64,000 nt of DNA from the NCBI RefSeq assembly GCF_016865365.1, contig NZ_AP024469.1:2510501-2574500 (forward strand), in the 5' to 3' direction. Shown here piece by piece: positions 51,305 to 58,822 of the stretch (the stretch's first letter is position 1; each line of letters begins with the position of its first letter). Made by a program: the position numbers and the translations under genes. The notes below the pieces were generated by a model, which was not told the DNA's origin, ran no database searches, and saw only the letters and a list, made by a program, of their open reading frames with translations. Source of the DNA: Geobacter sp. SVR. Its GTDB lineage: Bacteria; Desulfobacterota; Desulfuromonadia; Geobacterales; Pseudopelobacteraceae.

Positions 51305-51387
51305 GAGTTGCTGAAATAGCAGTCACCATTTCCGGTATCAATGAACGTCCAATACGTCTGCTTTTTGGGTTTCTTCGTAGATGCCAT
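51292..51387 (-). CDS. Possible micro-protein
   Basis: 31 residues (MASTKKPKKQTYWTFIDTGN...) with a very good ribosome binding site (GGGAGG, 7 bp before ATG), overlapping the end of the preceding gene. Basic N-terminus; function unknown. Confidence 0.45.
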   Translation of the reverse strand: MASTKKPKKQTYWTFIDTGNGDCYFSNSCFR

Positions 51388-51583
51388 TCTGAAACCTCCC
51401 TACATTCACAACAATAGGCCCGACGTGGCATAAAATGCCGTAGTTGCACGGGATCTTCAGCTCAATCACGCTCCAGTCGTTCAACCAGCCGAACACCATG
51501 ACCGCGAAATCAATGCCGAGGAAGCGGGTCATGAAGCCGAACGTACGTTCATCTTTGTCTACTATGCCTTTGAATCTGAACAT
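51338..51583 (-). CDS. Small unknown protein
   Basis: 81 residues with ribosome binding site GAGGAGG. Beta-rich, with hydrophobic central stretch (FLGIDFAVMVFGWLNDW) but not a clear membrane helix. Overlaps the upstream gene by 22 bp. Function unknown. Confidence 0.6.
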   Translation of the reverse strand: MFRFKGIVDKDERTFGFMTRFLGIDFAVMVFGWLNDWSVIELKIPCNYGILCHVGPIVVNVGRFQNGIYEETQKADVLDVH

Positions 51584-51774
51584 TCTGCCTCCTCAGCTAC
51601 GTCTACGTGTTTCAGGGCGGTGAGTACTTCCGCCTGCCGCCGAAGTGCCAGAATTCGTTTCTGGTGGCGGCGGAAAGGAGATTTGGCAAGCATTTCTGCA
51701 TACGCCGCAGGGTCATGCTTCACCTGTCCCAGCTTAGCCTCGTAACGATCTCTGTTCAGAGACTTACGTGCCAT
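51562..51774 (-). CDS. Small charged protein
   Basis: 70 residues, strongly basic N-terminal two thirds (SLNRDRYEAKLGQVKHD, KSPFRRHQKRILALRRQ) and an acidic end. Overlaps the SbcD-like gene by 11 bp. Probably nucleic-acid or protein binding; unknown. Confidence 0.6.
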   Translation of the reverse strand: MARKSLNRDRYEAKLGQVKHDPAAYAEMLAKSPFRRHQKRILALRRQAEVLTALKHVDVAEEAECSDSKA

Positions 51775-52777
51775 GATAGACCTCCATCATCTGTTGAATT
51801 TTGCCTTGGTCGTAACCAAGTTCCTGCATGTAACCTATTAACGAATCTTCCAGGCTGGTTATGATGCCTACCGTGTCGTCTTTGACCTCGGTGTACGTTT
51901 CAACGACTTCCGGTACTTTGAGTAACGTGACGTGCGTATTGCTGGAGGAAATCTTCCTCAATTCCTCCGGCGTGCCGGTCACTTCCACGCGGTAGAAGTG
52001 ATAGTCAGCCACGATCTCCTTGTAGTCTGCCGCGTCTACCGTGACCTGGACGAGGTTTGGAAGATCGAGCGGGATTCTGGTTGTCGATAAGGAACCGTTG
52101 GTGCACGTGACAAGCAGACAACCGCATGTGGGATCAGGCTCAAAATGGTTATTAAGAGGGCTATTGGTGAAAAAGATGCGCCCGCCAATAGTAAGATCAG
52201 TGTGAATGTCAGAAGCAAGGACGAGGTCGTAACCATCAGTAAACGCAGCAACGTCGATCTCCTCTTTGATGTACTCATTCACATCCGGCCGGAAGTGGCT
52301 GACCAGGACGGTGGTCCTGTCTTTTGAAGGGACAAGACTGCAGTCCCTGATGCGGGAATGCCCTACAAAGGCGAACTCGCAATCCCTAAATTGAACGGTA
52401 GTATGGTTTACATAGCGAACCGCCCCACAAGGCGTATTGAAGCTTTTGGAATTCAGGCTGTCGAAGAACGACCTGAAATGTTCCAACGTCGTGTTGTTGG
52501 GGTCAGAGTAGTCGTGATTGCCGTCGATTACCCATATGTCGATTCCGGCCCTGGAAACCAAGGTGCAGAGCTCCAGGAACAGTTGCATCTCTCTGGTGTT
52601 GATTTTGTGGTTATCGAAAATGTCGCCTGACAGGATCAGCATGGCGTCGTGTTCCAGGCAGAGGTTTATGTAGGTTTGCCAGAGCAGTCTGTAACGGTTT
52701 AGCTGCCACTCCAGGGGCAGGTCGGGTTTTATTCTCAGGTGGATGTCGCCGGAGACTATCCACGATTGTTTGGACAT
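51764..52777 (-). CDS. SbcD/Mre11-like nuclease (T4 gp47-like)
   Basis: 337 residues. Mre11 phosphoesterase motifs in order: SGDIHL, LSGDIFD, DGNHDY, VSHFRP and ASDIHT. The last has Asp where cellular SbcD has Gly before His. The C-terminal 100 residues would bind the SbcC partner encoded four small genes downstream. Ribosome binding site TGAGGAGCG. First gene of its operon, preceded by a terminator. Confidence 0.9.
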   Translation of the reverse strand: MSKQSWIVSGDIHLRIKPDLPLEWQLNRYRLLWQTYINLCLEHDAMLILSGDIFDNHKINTREMQLFLELCTLVSRAGIDIWVIDGNHDYSDPNNTTLEHFRSFFDSLNSKSFNTPCGAVRYVNHTTVQFRDCEFAFVGHSRIRDCSLVPSKDRTTVLVSHFRPDVNEYIKEEIDVAAFTDGYDLVLASDIHTDLTIGGRIFFTNSPLNNHFEPDPTCGCLLVTCTNGSLSTTRIPLDLPNLVQVTVDAADYKEIVADYHFYRVEVTGTPEELRKISSSNTHVTLLKVPEVVETYTEVKDDTVGIITSLEDSLIGYMQELGYDQGKIQQMMEVYHGT

Positions 52778-52796
52778 ACGCTCCTCACATACAAAG

Positions 52797-52823
52797 AAAG
52801 GAGCCTGTCGATCAGGCTCCTTT
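52797..52823. terminator. Intrinsic terminator between tRNA cluster and SbcD operon
   Basis: Perfect 11-bp stem AAAGGAGCCTG / CAGGCTCCTTT with a 5-nt loop, ending in T-rich sequence in both directions. Confidence 0.8.
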
Positions 52824-52850
52824 CATTGTTTCACCATGTAACGTGCGGGA

Positions 52851-52958
52851 TTACTGCGCGGCTTTGAAGCCCATCTTGGTGCTGGCCGGGATTTCAGTGG
52901 CAGCGCCGGTCTGCGGGTTGCGGCCTTTACACCTTGTCCTTGTGAGAGGGCGTGACAT
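52851..52958 (-). pseudogene. C-terminal fragment of an HU/IHF-family DNA-binding protein
   Basis: A 35-codon frame whose last 24 codons (GRNPQTGAATEIPASTK, then FKAAQ) match the C-terminal beta-arm and end of HU. The N-terminal 60 residues of HU are missing and replaced by unrelated codons. Lies next to tRNA genes, a common place for captured host DNA. Confidence 0.75.
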
Positions 52959-52978
52959 GTCACGCTTAGTTTTTGTAA

Positions 52979-53053
52979 TGGCGGGCCGCCAGGGATTCGA
53001 ACCCTAACCCCAACGCTTTGGAGGCGTGGATGCTACCGTTACACCAACGACCC
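52979..53053 (-). tRNA. tRNA-Trp (CCA)
   Basis: 75 nt including encoded CCA. Acceptor GGGTCGT/GCGGCCC (two G-U), discriminator G, anticodon loop CTCCAAA (anticodon CCA), T loop TTCGAAT. The anticodon stem has one mismatch at its outer end and the D stem has only three pairs. Confidence 0.85.
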
Positions 53054-53055
53054 GA

Positions 53056-53132
53056 TGGTACCCCTGGAAGGATTCCAACCTTCACTGAGCGGGGCTTAAA
53101 CCCGCTGCCTCTGGCAATTGGGCTACAAGGGT
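53056..53132 (-). tRNA. tRNA with UAA anticodon (Leu-decoding), atypical T and D loops
   Basis: 77 nt with encoded CCA. Acceptor ACCCTTG/CAGGGGT, anticodon stem GCGGG/CCCGC with loop TTTAAGC (anticodon TAA, reads UUA), T stem GAAGG/CCTTC. It has a 5-nt variable loop although tRNA-Leu normally has a long variable arm. The T loop reads TTGGAAT (position 56 is G) and the D loop has GC at 18-19, so the tertiary pair 19-56 seems to be C-G and not G-C. Confidence 0.75.
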
Positions 53133-53138
53133 AAACTA

Positions 53139-53215
53139 TGGTGCGAGGGGAGACTCGAACTCCTGATACCAAGTTCAAAGCCTGGTGTCACCTCTACACA
53201 ACTTTCCTCCTTGCA
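53139..53215 (-). tRNA. Degenerate tRNA-like gene, anticodon TTG (Gln)
   Basis: Ends in CCA. The T arm GGAG-TTCGAGT-CTCC and the anticodon arm CCAGG-CTTTGAA-CTTGG (anticodon TTG) are good. The acceptor (TGCAAGG/CCTCGCA) has one mismatch, no discriminator base is left, and the D region is too long and poorly paired. May be a decayed tRNA-Gln or an unusual one. Confidence 0.45.
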
Positions 53216-53243
53216 GATGGTGACGTACTCTCACGGCTCTTCT

Positions 53244-53423
53244 CTACGCTGGCTCGCCCCCCTCTTCCTGCACAGAATGAGAAGCCTGGGCAGCGTCTAC
53301 TTGCTGCTGTGCCTGATGACGGATATTACCGAGCAGATCAGCTACTTGCTCGTACGGCAGTTTGGCGAGTGCTCCAAGCACTGTGTTCACTTGATCAATT
53401 GTCAGTTTAATGCTTATTTCCAT
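53244..53423 (-). CDS. Small helical protein
   Basis: 59 residues with ribosome binding site AAGGAGAG. Helical, Gln- and Leu-rich (QVNTVLGALAKLPYEQVADLL, then a QAQQQVDAAQ stretch) and an acidic C-terminal end. It follows the SSB-like gene by 9 bp. Function unknown. Confidence 0.65.
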   Translation of the reverse strand: MEISIKLTIDQVNTVLGALAKLPYEQVADLLGNIRHQAQQQVDAAQASHSVQEEGGEPA

Positions 53424-53432
53424 TTTCTCTCC

Positions 53433-54332
53433 TTAGTCGTCGAAGACGATATCATCATCTTCGCGGAATAGTACGTCCATACTGACCGGCTTTGCGCCAG
53501 ATCCGGCAGATTTGTCTACGATCTGGGCTACTGCCGTCTTCTGCATCTGAGACTTTTTGAAGTCGTCCAAGGCCTTGACAGCGTCCTTGGCAGTCTTCAT
53601 GTTTTCCCTCGCTTCAAGCTGCGGGAACGGCGACTCTTTCAAAAGTTCGAAGCTGGAAACGTAGTACGTCACGCTGCCCTGCTTCTCCATCTTGTTCGTC
53701 AGACGGGTCGGTGCGAAGAACAGCGGGAAGCTGCCGACACCCTTGAGGTAGTCTCCGAAAGAGATGAACGACTTGCCCTTCACGTACATCATGGCAGGCT
53801 TGATTTCATCACCGATACGGACCTGACACATCACGACATACTGACACGCGCACTTCTCTTTTTTGTCGATCCCTTCTGCACGGCGGGGGCACTTGCCGGA
53901 GCGGCACTCGTACTTCAGCGTGCTGCCGACCGGGATCTCGCCCTGGCCGAAGATCTGGCTGGAACAGCGCTGCTTCGGATCATCGCTGTAGTAGGCGTAC
54001 TGCTGGCGGTACGCCAGCACAGTGATCTTAGGGGCCTTGCCCAGATCGATACCGATGTACTCGACCCTGATAGTGCCATCGCCTTCGGCGGAAACTTCCT
54101 TCGAGTTCTGGTTGTAAACGAAGTTGCCTTTTTTGATGCTGTTGCCGTCGCGGTCTTCCAGGTCGCAGTAGTTGACCTTGATGACCGGCACTTTCTCCCC
54201 CTTCAGGTTGGCATTCTGGCCGGTAAGAGCCAGAAGTTCTGCTTTCTCCTCGTCAGAAAACCCTGCAAAGAGGTCATCAGTGTTTACTGAGGTGGCTGTT
54301 GCGTTCTTTGCTGCGGATGTTGCTCGTGCCAT
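53433..54332 (-). CDS. Putative single-stranded DNA-binding protein
   Basis: 299 residues from ATG 54332. The C-terminus ends in a strongly acidic tip (FREDDDIVFDD), as in SSB and T4 gp32, which use it to recruit replication partners. A central Cys cluster (CRSGKCPRRAEG, CACQ) could bind zinc, as in gp32. The middle part is beta-rich, suiting an OB fold. Position next to exonuclease, polymerase and primase genes agrees. No diagnostic OB motif can be proved by eye, so this rests on the acidic tail, Cys cluster and context. Confidence 0.6.
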   Translation of the reverse strand: MARATSAAKNATATSVNTDDLFAGFSDEEKAELLALTGQNANLKGEKVPVIKVNYCDLEDRDGNSIKKGNFVYNQNSKEVSAEGDGTIRVEYIGIDLGKAPKITVLAYRQQYAYYSDDPKQRCSSQIFGQGEIPVGSTLKYECRSGKCPRRAEGIDKKEKCACQYVVMCQVRIGDEIKPAMMYVKGKSFISFGDYLKGVGSFPLFFAPTRLTNKMEKQGSVTYYVSSFELLKESPFPQLEARENMKTAKDAVKALDDFKKSQMQKTAVAQIVDKSAGSGAKPVSMDVLFREDDDIVFDD

Positions 54333-54567
54333 TTTGAAATTTCCCTTCGTTTGAAATGTGTGTCTGAAACAAACATGAAATTGGAGGCGGGTTTGGGATG
54401 CAGCCTCAAGCACCGAGGAGACGTCTCCTCCTCATATCAATCATCTAAAATTATTTATAAGCAAATAGTTTTAACAAAATGCTCACATTTTGATCGCATG
54501 ACTTTAGCGTGCGGAGCCAGTGACTGCCGTATTTTATCGAACTTTCCTTCGTTCGACTCTATAAAAT
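54333..54567 (-). other. Long 5' leader of the SSB-like gene
   Basis: About 230 bp without a gene between promoter and start codon. It contains the perfect palindrome GAGGAGACGTCTCCTC (around 54417-54432) and a small hairpin AAAATG-TGAG-CATTTT (near 54478-54493). Possible sites for translational autoregulation by the SSB-like product. Confidence 0.5.
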
Positions 54568-54596
54568 ATCCTACTCAATAATTATTTACCTGTCAA
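54568..54596 (-). promoter_or_regulatory. Sigma-70-type promoter for the SSB-like gene
   Basis: On the minus strand TTGACA (54596-54591), a 17-bp spacer and TAGGAT (54573-54568). Best match to a bacterial consensus promoter noticed in the window. The -35 box and spacer lie in a tandem 16-bp repeat. Confidence 0.65.
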
Positions 54597-54608
54597 TAAT
54601 TATTTACC
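54575..54608. repeat. Tandem 16-bp repeat TCAATAATTATTTACC
   Basis: Two copies at 54575-54590 and 54593-54608. The second covers the last codons of the exonuclease gene, and the promoter -35 box sits at the junction. Confidence 0.9.
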
Positions 54609-55559
54609 ATAAAAAGCTAGCAGCCATTCTGGATTGTCTACGAAATCGATCCAGCCGTTATCATAGCACAGCTCCGTAAACGCGGTGGTGCGAACGGCAT
54701 TCGGGGCCATCAGCCCACCATCTGCAAGCACGTCTACGGGGACGGTATTCAACCCGACTACCTGTTTCCACTGCTCTGGAGTCCACCGTAGGTTCATGAG
54801 CTGGTACCCCAGTTTCAGAACAGCCTCGCTGTCCGCCAATCCGGCCTTTGCCTTCGCGGAAAGACGGGGAACGTCGAGAGATTCCCTAGTGTCGAGGATC
54901 TCACGCAAAGAGCCGTATTTTCCCAGCAGCCTGGTAGCTCCCGTCTCCCCCAACCCATCGATGCCGGGGATATTGTCGGACGCATCGCCGGTCAGCATCT
55001 TTTTCTCGAACCACTGGTCCGGCGTCAAGCCTTTGGCCACGTAAAAGGAATTGTACGTGGACCACTGGCTTTTGGTCAGAAGCGGGATCGTCTTTGCCAT
55101 CGTCTTGTAACTGCCCTGAACGGTATTTTTACGGGACAGCAGCTGGCTCCAGTCGCTGTCCTCCGACATCAGCAGGATCTGGTACTCCTGCGTGGGGAGA
55201 ATGGCACACAGATACCCTGCAAGGTCGTCTGCTTCGGCCCCGAAAACCTGCAGTTTATGGACCCCCAGGACTTCCAGGCAGATCGCCAAGGTTTCGGTAG
55301 CATCCAGGAACTTCTGAAATGCGGCCCTGTCTGCATCCGACTGTTTCTCACGACGCTGCCTGCGCGCCAGCTTGTAGTCGGGAAGCAGATTTTTACGATA
55401 CGCGGAGCCGCCTTCGAGCAAGATAACGGTTTTGTCTACCTTGTACGCTTGGAGAATGAGCTGCAGATTGCGTATAAAGTTCATCACCAGATTGCCGTCT
55501 TGCGCGTGGTGGTGGTAGAAGGCGCTCCCCATGAAGTCGATCAGCAGTACTCGTTTCAT
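54600..55559 (-). CDS. 5'-3' exonuclease / flap endonuclease
   Basis: 319 residues from ATG 55559. FEN-family acidic residues are seen: LLIDFMGSAF (N-terminal Asp), FGAEADDLAGYL (Glu-x-x-Asp-Asp), SEDSDWSQLL (Asp-x-Asp), and the helix-hairpin-helix GDASDNIPGIDGLGETGA typical of Pol I 5' nuclease domains. It would remove RNA primers and flaps and complements the polymerase at 55878, which lacks this domain. Confidence 0.9.
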   Translation of the reverse strand: MKRVLLIDFMGSAFYHHHAQDGNLVMNFIRNLQLILQAYKVDKTVILLEGGSAYRKNLLPDYKLARRQRREKQSDADRAAFQKFLDATETLAICLEVLGVHKLQVFGAEADDLAGYLCAILPTQEYQILLMSEDSDWSQLLSRKNTVQGSYKTMAKTIPLLTKSQWSTYNSFYVAKGLTPDQWFEKKMLTGDASDNIPGIDGLGETGATRLLGKYGSLREILDTRESLDVPRLSAKAKAGLADSEAVLKLGYQLMNLRWTPEQWKQVVGLNTVPVDVLADGGLMAPNAVRTTAFTELCYDNGWIDFVDNPEWLLAFYGK

Positions 55560-55614
55560 ACGATCCCTTCCGTGTTGGTCGTGCACTTTCTCTTACCCAT
55601 ACCAACCGCCTCCT

Positions 55615-55881
55615 TTACGATACAACGTGTACTATCACTCCCCGACTTGCCCACTCAGAGAGTTTGACGCATCGTTCTTTTACGTATGAGTAGTAGTCGT
55701 TTCGCGGTTTTCCTCGCAACTCGTTTTCCAACGAATCCAAGTAGTATTGCAGTTCGTCCGCACTAAATATGTACGGAATGGGAAGGGCATAAAGGGTAGG
55801 AGAAATACCCAGTTTGTCCAGCGCTACGTAGAACTGGCTGGCGCCTACCCAGGCCCTTTCATTGTCGAGAAGGAACCTCAT
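55615..55881 (-). CDS. Small unknown protein coupled to DNA polymerase
   Basis: 88 residues; a helical middle part (ADELQYYLDSLENELRGK) flanked by hydrophobic strands. ATG overlaps the polymerase stop by 4 bp (ATGA), so translation is coupled. Could be a polymerase accessory factor, but nothing in the sequence shows this. Confidence 0.6.
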   Translation of the reverse strand: MRFLLDNERAWVGASQFYVALDKLGISPTLYALPIPYIFSADELQYYLDSLENELRGKPRNDYYSYVKERCVKLSEWASRGVIVHVVS

Positions 55882-58601
55882 GCAGCTTCCTCCTCATCTT
55901 CGTTATCGTCGTAATTATCCGCGGATGTCGCAATTCCAAAGTCCTCACTAAAGGAACTCCAGTCGTACCCCCATTCAGCCGAGGCTTCCATCCTGATGTG
56001 GGGAATTACCTTTTTCCCGGAGAGCGGATCAATCAGATCAAGCGGCAGCGTAGTTAGATGCCGCAGGATGATGTCCTTGCCTTCTTGCAAGAACTCTTCT
56101 TTGATCAAGCAATAAATCGCGTCATGGATCACGTTGATGATCTTGATCGGATGATCGTACTCTTCGATTTCATCCTGCAGGTTGCAGGCGGCTATCAACA
56201 AGCCGTCAGAAGAAACGGACTGGATGGTGGCATTTTTAGCGACCCTTAACTCCTTCTCGTACACCATGCTTTCGTCTTGGGTCAGCTCTCCTACTGTTTC
56301 GCGGCGTTTGACCAGATACGGTACGTTAAGGTGTCGATTTCTGCGGCCAAGCAGCGATTGGGAATACCCATTGAGATCAACAAAAGCCTGGGTTTTATCG
56401 AGGAAGTCACGTACCCCCGCATACGTCTCAAAATACGTATCCAGAATTCCCTGTGCCATTTCGACTGATATACCTGCACCTGCGGACAAAGCGTCAGCCT
56501 GCCCGCCGTAGACGGAGAGGAACTGACACATTTTTGCGATCTGCCGTTCGTCAGGATGCTTGTCTTTGACGTCGTTCGGATGACAGTCCAGGCCGAAGAT
56601 CTCCTTGGCAATGATGCCGTGGGAATCCAGGCCGGAATTGAACATCTCGATCAACTTGGGATCGCCGGAGGCGATGGTCACCCAGCGCATCTCGGCAGCA
56701 CTAAGGTCGGAACCTACAAGAACCCACCCCTCCGGTGCCTTGGTGATCCGCTTGATCTTCTTGGACTCTTCGGAGTGGGCCGGTATATTCTGGTAGTTGG
56801 GATCTTTACAGCTCAGTCGTCCCGACCGAGCGCCGATGACGTTGAAGCTCGGATGAATCCATCCCTCTACCTGCTTGTCCAGGATAGAGAAGATGTACGT
56901 GTTGCGGATCTTGGACAGCTCGGAGAACCGCTTCAGCATCCCCATGAATTCAACGATTTGAGGATCTTTGGTGGTCGATTCCCATTCCTTGATGGCTCGT
57001 TTGTCTACTGCACCTTTGAGCCGCAGGTAATGCGCCTTTGTCTCCTCAGGGACAAATTCCCGTTTGCCGTTTTTAAACAACGGCCTGCCCAGGTTTTGGC
57101 CCTGCTCTTTGGCAATTTTTCGGATCAGGTTGTCCATCCGAAGAGCGGTCATGGTGGTAAGCTTGTTCTTCACGCCGGTAGCAAAGACAATCGGCATGCC
57201 GATTATGTCGAAGAACAGCACCCGCTTCTGATCGACGGAGTTGACGTTGAACTCGACCCACTTGTAGCTCTTGGTGGGTTTACCGGCAGCAAGCAGCTTT
57301 TGGATATTGCGGTCGTTGATGGCCTGCTCTGCCTGCTTCACGAAGCTGAAGCTGGACAGATCGACCCGCATCGTGGCCAACTGCTCGTCTACTTCCGCAA
57401 GGTACTTCTCGGTGTAGTCCGTATCCACCGGAGAGCCGGTGATCTCCATGCGGCTGAGAAGATACTGGAACCGCATGACCATTTTCATCGTCTCGGTCTG
57501 CTGTTCTTCGATCAGCTTCTGAGAGAAGATGTTGTAGAGGCGCATGGTGCAGTCGGCATCGGCCAAAGCATACTTGGCCAGGATGTCGAACGGGATCAAG
57601 GCATAGGAGAAGTCGCCTACCTTGAGCTTATTTTCTTTGCAATACTGCTTCTTGAACGCATCCAGGTCGGCTTCGTAATCACCCATGTCCGTGTACTGGC
57701 AGGCCAGCTCTTTCAGGCCACTGGGAGTCGTTTCGTCGCACAGGAACTTGGCGATCATCGTGTCGAAAACGTTGTGCTTGCGAACCGGGATATTCCAGTG
57801 ATGCTCGATGAAGCGATTGTCGAACTTGATGTTGTGGCCGATCAGCGTTTTCGTATCGTCTGCAAACAGATCGTACAGGCCGCTCCGGATCTCGTTCCAC
57901 TCCTGATCGGTCCATTTCCCGTAGAAGTCGGTCGGTATAAGGTAGCTGGAACGCGCCTTGTGGGAGAACTGAATCGTCAGAATCCGGTCTAGATTGAACC
58001 GCAAGCCTTCCGTCTCAAGGTCGTATGCAAATGCCATTACCTTCTCAGACTTAAAGTATTCGATGAACTTTCTGAACTTCTGAATGTTGTCGATGATGTT
58101 GTAGTTGACCTTGGCTTCTTCAACATGCAACTGCTTCGTGTGCATCTCGTATTTCAGAGTCGCCATGCTTTGCTGGAACGACTTTTCAACTAGCGGATCT
58201 CCGTACAACAGCTGCGCCGGATGGACGGTCGGTATGACCTTGCACTGCAAGATGTCCGACCAGAGCGCTTTGCCGTAAAACCTGGTGATGCCTTTGTAGC
58301 CCATCACCCGCTCGAATGCATCGGCTCCCATGACGATGACCGCATTGTAGCCTTTGGTTGCTACCCACTCTTTGGCCTGCTCCACGCCTGCTTTCAGATC
58401 CGCCGTTTTCGGCTTTGATTTGCTGCCCATGATATAGTCCTCAGCCGTCAGCGTGATCCGGTCAAAGTCCTGGTACTCATGCCCCCCCTTCTCGATATGC
58501 TGGTGAAGTATCGAAATCAGGCGCATATCGCTGTCTTTGATAACGCGATCCAGAATGATCGCGCATTTGGCCCCCTTTACTGCTGGAAAAAACTTCGCCA
58601 C
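55878..58601 (-). CDS. Family A DNA polymerase with N-terminal UDG-like domain and 3'-5' exonuclease
   Basis: 907 residues from GTG 58601 (AAGGAGCAGACCA upstream). Residues about 70-155 resemble the uracil-DNA-glycosylase superfamily (VIVMGADAFERVMG, then VIPTVHPAQLLYG). The 3'-5' exonuclease has ExoI DLETEG (194-199), ExoII GHNIKFDNRF (255-264) and ExoIII YALADAD (344-350). The polymerase has motif A SDLSAAEMRW (631-640), motif B RQIAKMCQFLSVYGG (686-700) with Phe at the nucleotide-selectivity position, and motif C VIHDAIY (HDA rather than HDE). Main replicative polymerase; the UDG-like part may be inactive and structural. Confidence 0.95.
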   Translation of the reverse strand: MAKFFPAVKGAKCAIILDRVIKDSDMRLISILHQHIEKGGHEYQDFDRITLTAEDYIMGSKSKPKTADLKAGVEQAKEWVATKGYNAVIVMGADAFERVMGYKGITRFYGKALWSDILQCKVIPTVHPAQLLYGDPLVEKSFQQSMATLKYEMHTKQLHVEEAKVNYNIIDNIQKFRKFIEYFKSEKVMAFAYDLETEGLRFNLDRILTIQFSHKARSSYLIPTDFYGKWTDQEWNEIRSGLYDLFADDTKTLIGHNIKFDNRFIEHHWNIPVRKHNVFDTMIAKFLCDETTPSGLKELACQYTDMGDYEADLDAFKKQYCKENKLKVGDFSYALIPFDILAKYALADADCTMRLYNIFSQKLIEEQQTETMKMVMRFQYLLSRMEITGSPVDTDYTEKYLAEVDEQLATMRVDLSSFSFVKQAEQAINDRNIQKLLAAGKPTKSYKWVEFNVNSVDQKRVLFFDIIGMPIVFATGVKNKLTTMTALRMDNLIRKIAKEQGQNLGRPLFKNGKREFVPEETKAHYLRLKGAVDKRAIKEWESTTKDPQIVEFMGMLKRFSELSKIRNTYIFSILDKQVEGWIHPSFNVIGARSGRLSCKDPNYQNIPAHSEESKKIKRITKAPEGWVLVGSDLSAAEMRWVTIASGDPKLIEMFNSGLDSHGIIAKEIFGLDCHPNDVKDKHPDERQIAKMCQFLSVYGGQADALSAGAGISVEMAQGILDTYFETYAGVRDFLDKTQAFVDLNGYSQSLLGRRNRHLNVPYLVKRRETVGELTQDESMVYEKELRVAKNATIQSVSSDGLLIAACNLQDEIEEYDHPIKIINVIHDAIYCLIKEEFLQEGKDIILRHLTTLPLDLIDPLSGKKVIPHIRMEASAEWGYDWSSFSEDFGIATSADNYDDNEDEEEAA

Positions 58602-58639
58602 TGGTCTGCTCCTTTATATCTATTTACACATAAATAGTT

Positions 58640-58822
58640 TTAAATAAATAGAGGTTTACGCACCATTACCGCCGCATTAAATCTCCCCCCATCGAAGGTG
58701 CCCATGTCACCAGCACAGCACCGTGTCCTTGGTCCGGTTGTGGCGGCAGGTACTTGTCGAACAACCATGTAATTCCAGAACTCCACGTGGAAGTCAGAAA
58801 CCAGTTTTGCTTTCATTTCCAT
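58640..58822 (-). pseudogene. Relic of a calcineurin-like phosphoesterase N-terminus
   Basis: The frame opens MKAKLVSDFHVEFWNYMVV, a phosphoesterase start (Asp-x-His). It changes frame, with good sequence (KYLPPQPDQGHGAVLV) continuing in +1, and returns as AGDMGTFDGG (Gly-Asp motif). Only about 60 codons remain. It overlaps the primase stop by 10 bp and may still be translated as a short nonfunctional peptide. Confidence 0.6.

Noticed and set aside
56556-57992. Long plus-strand frame (478 codons)
   Set aside because: Antisense to the DNA polymerase with intact motifs; no ribosome binding site or recognisable domain.
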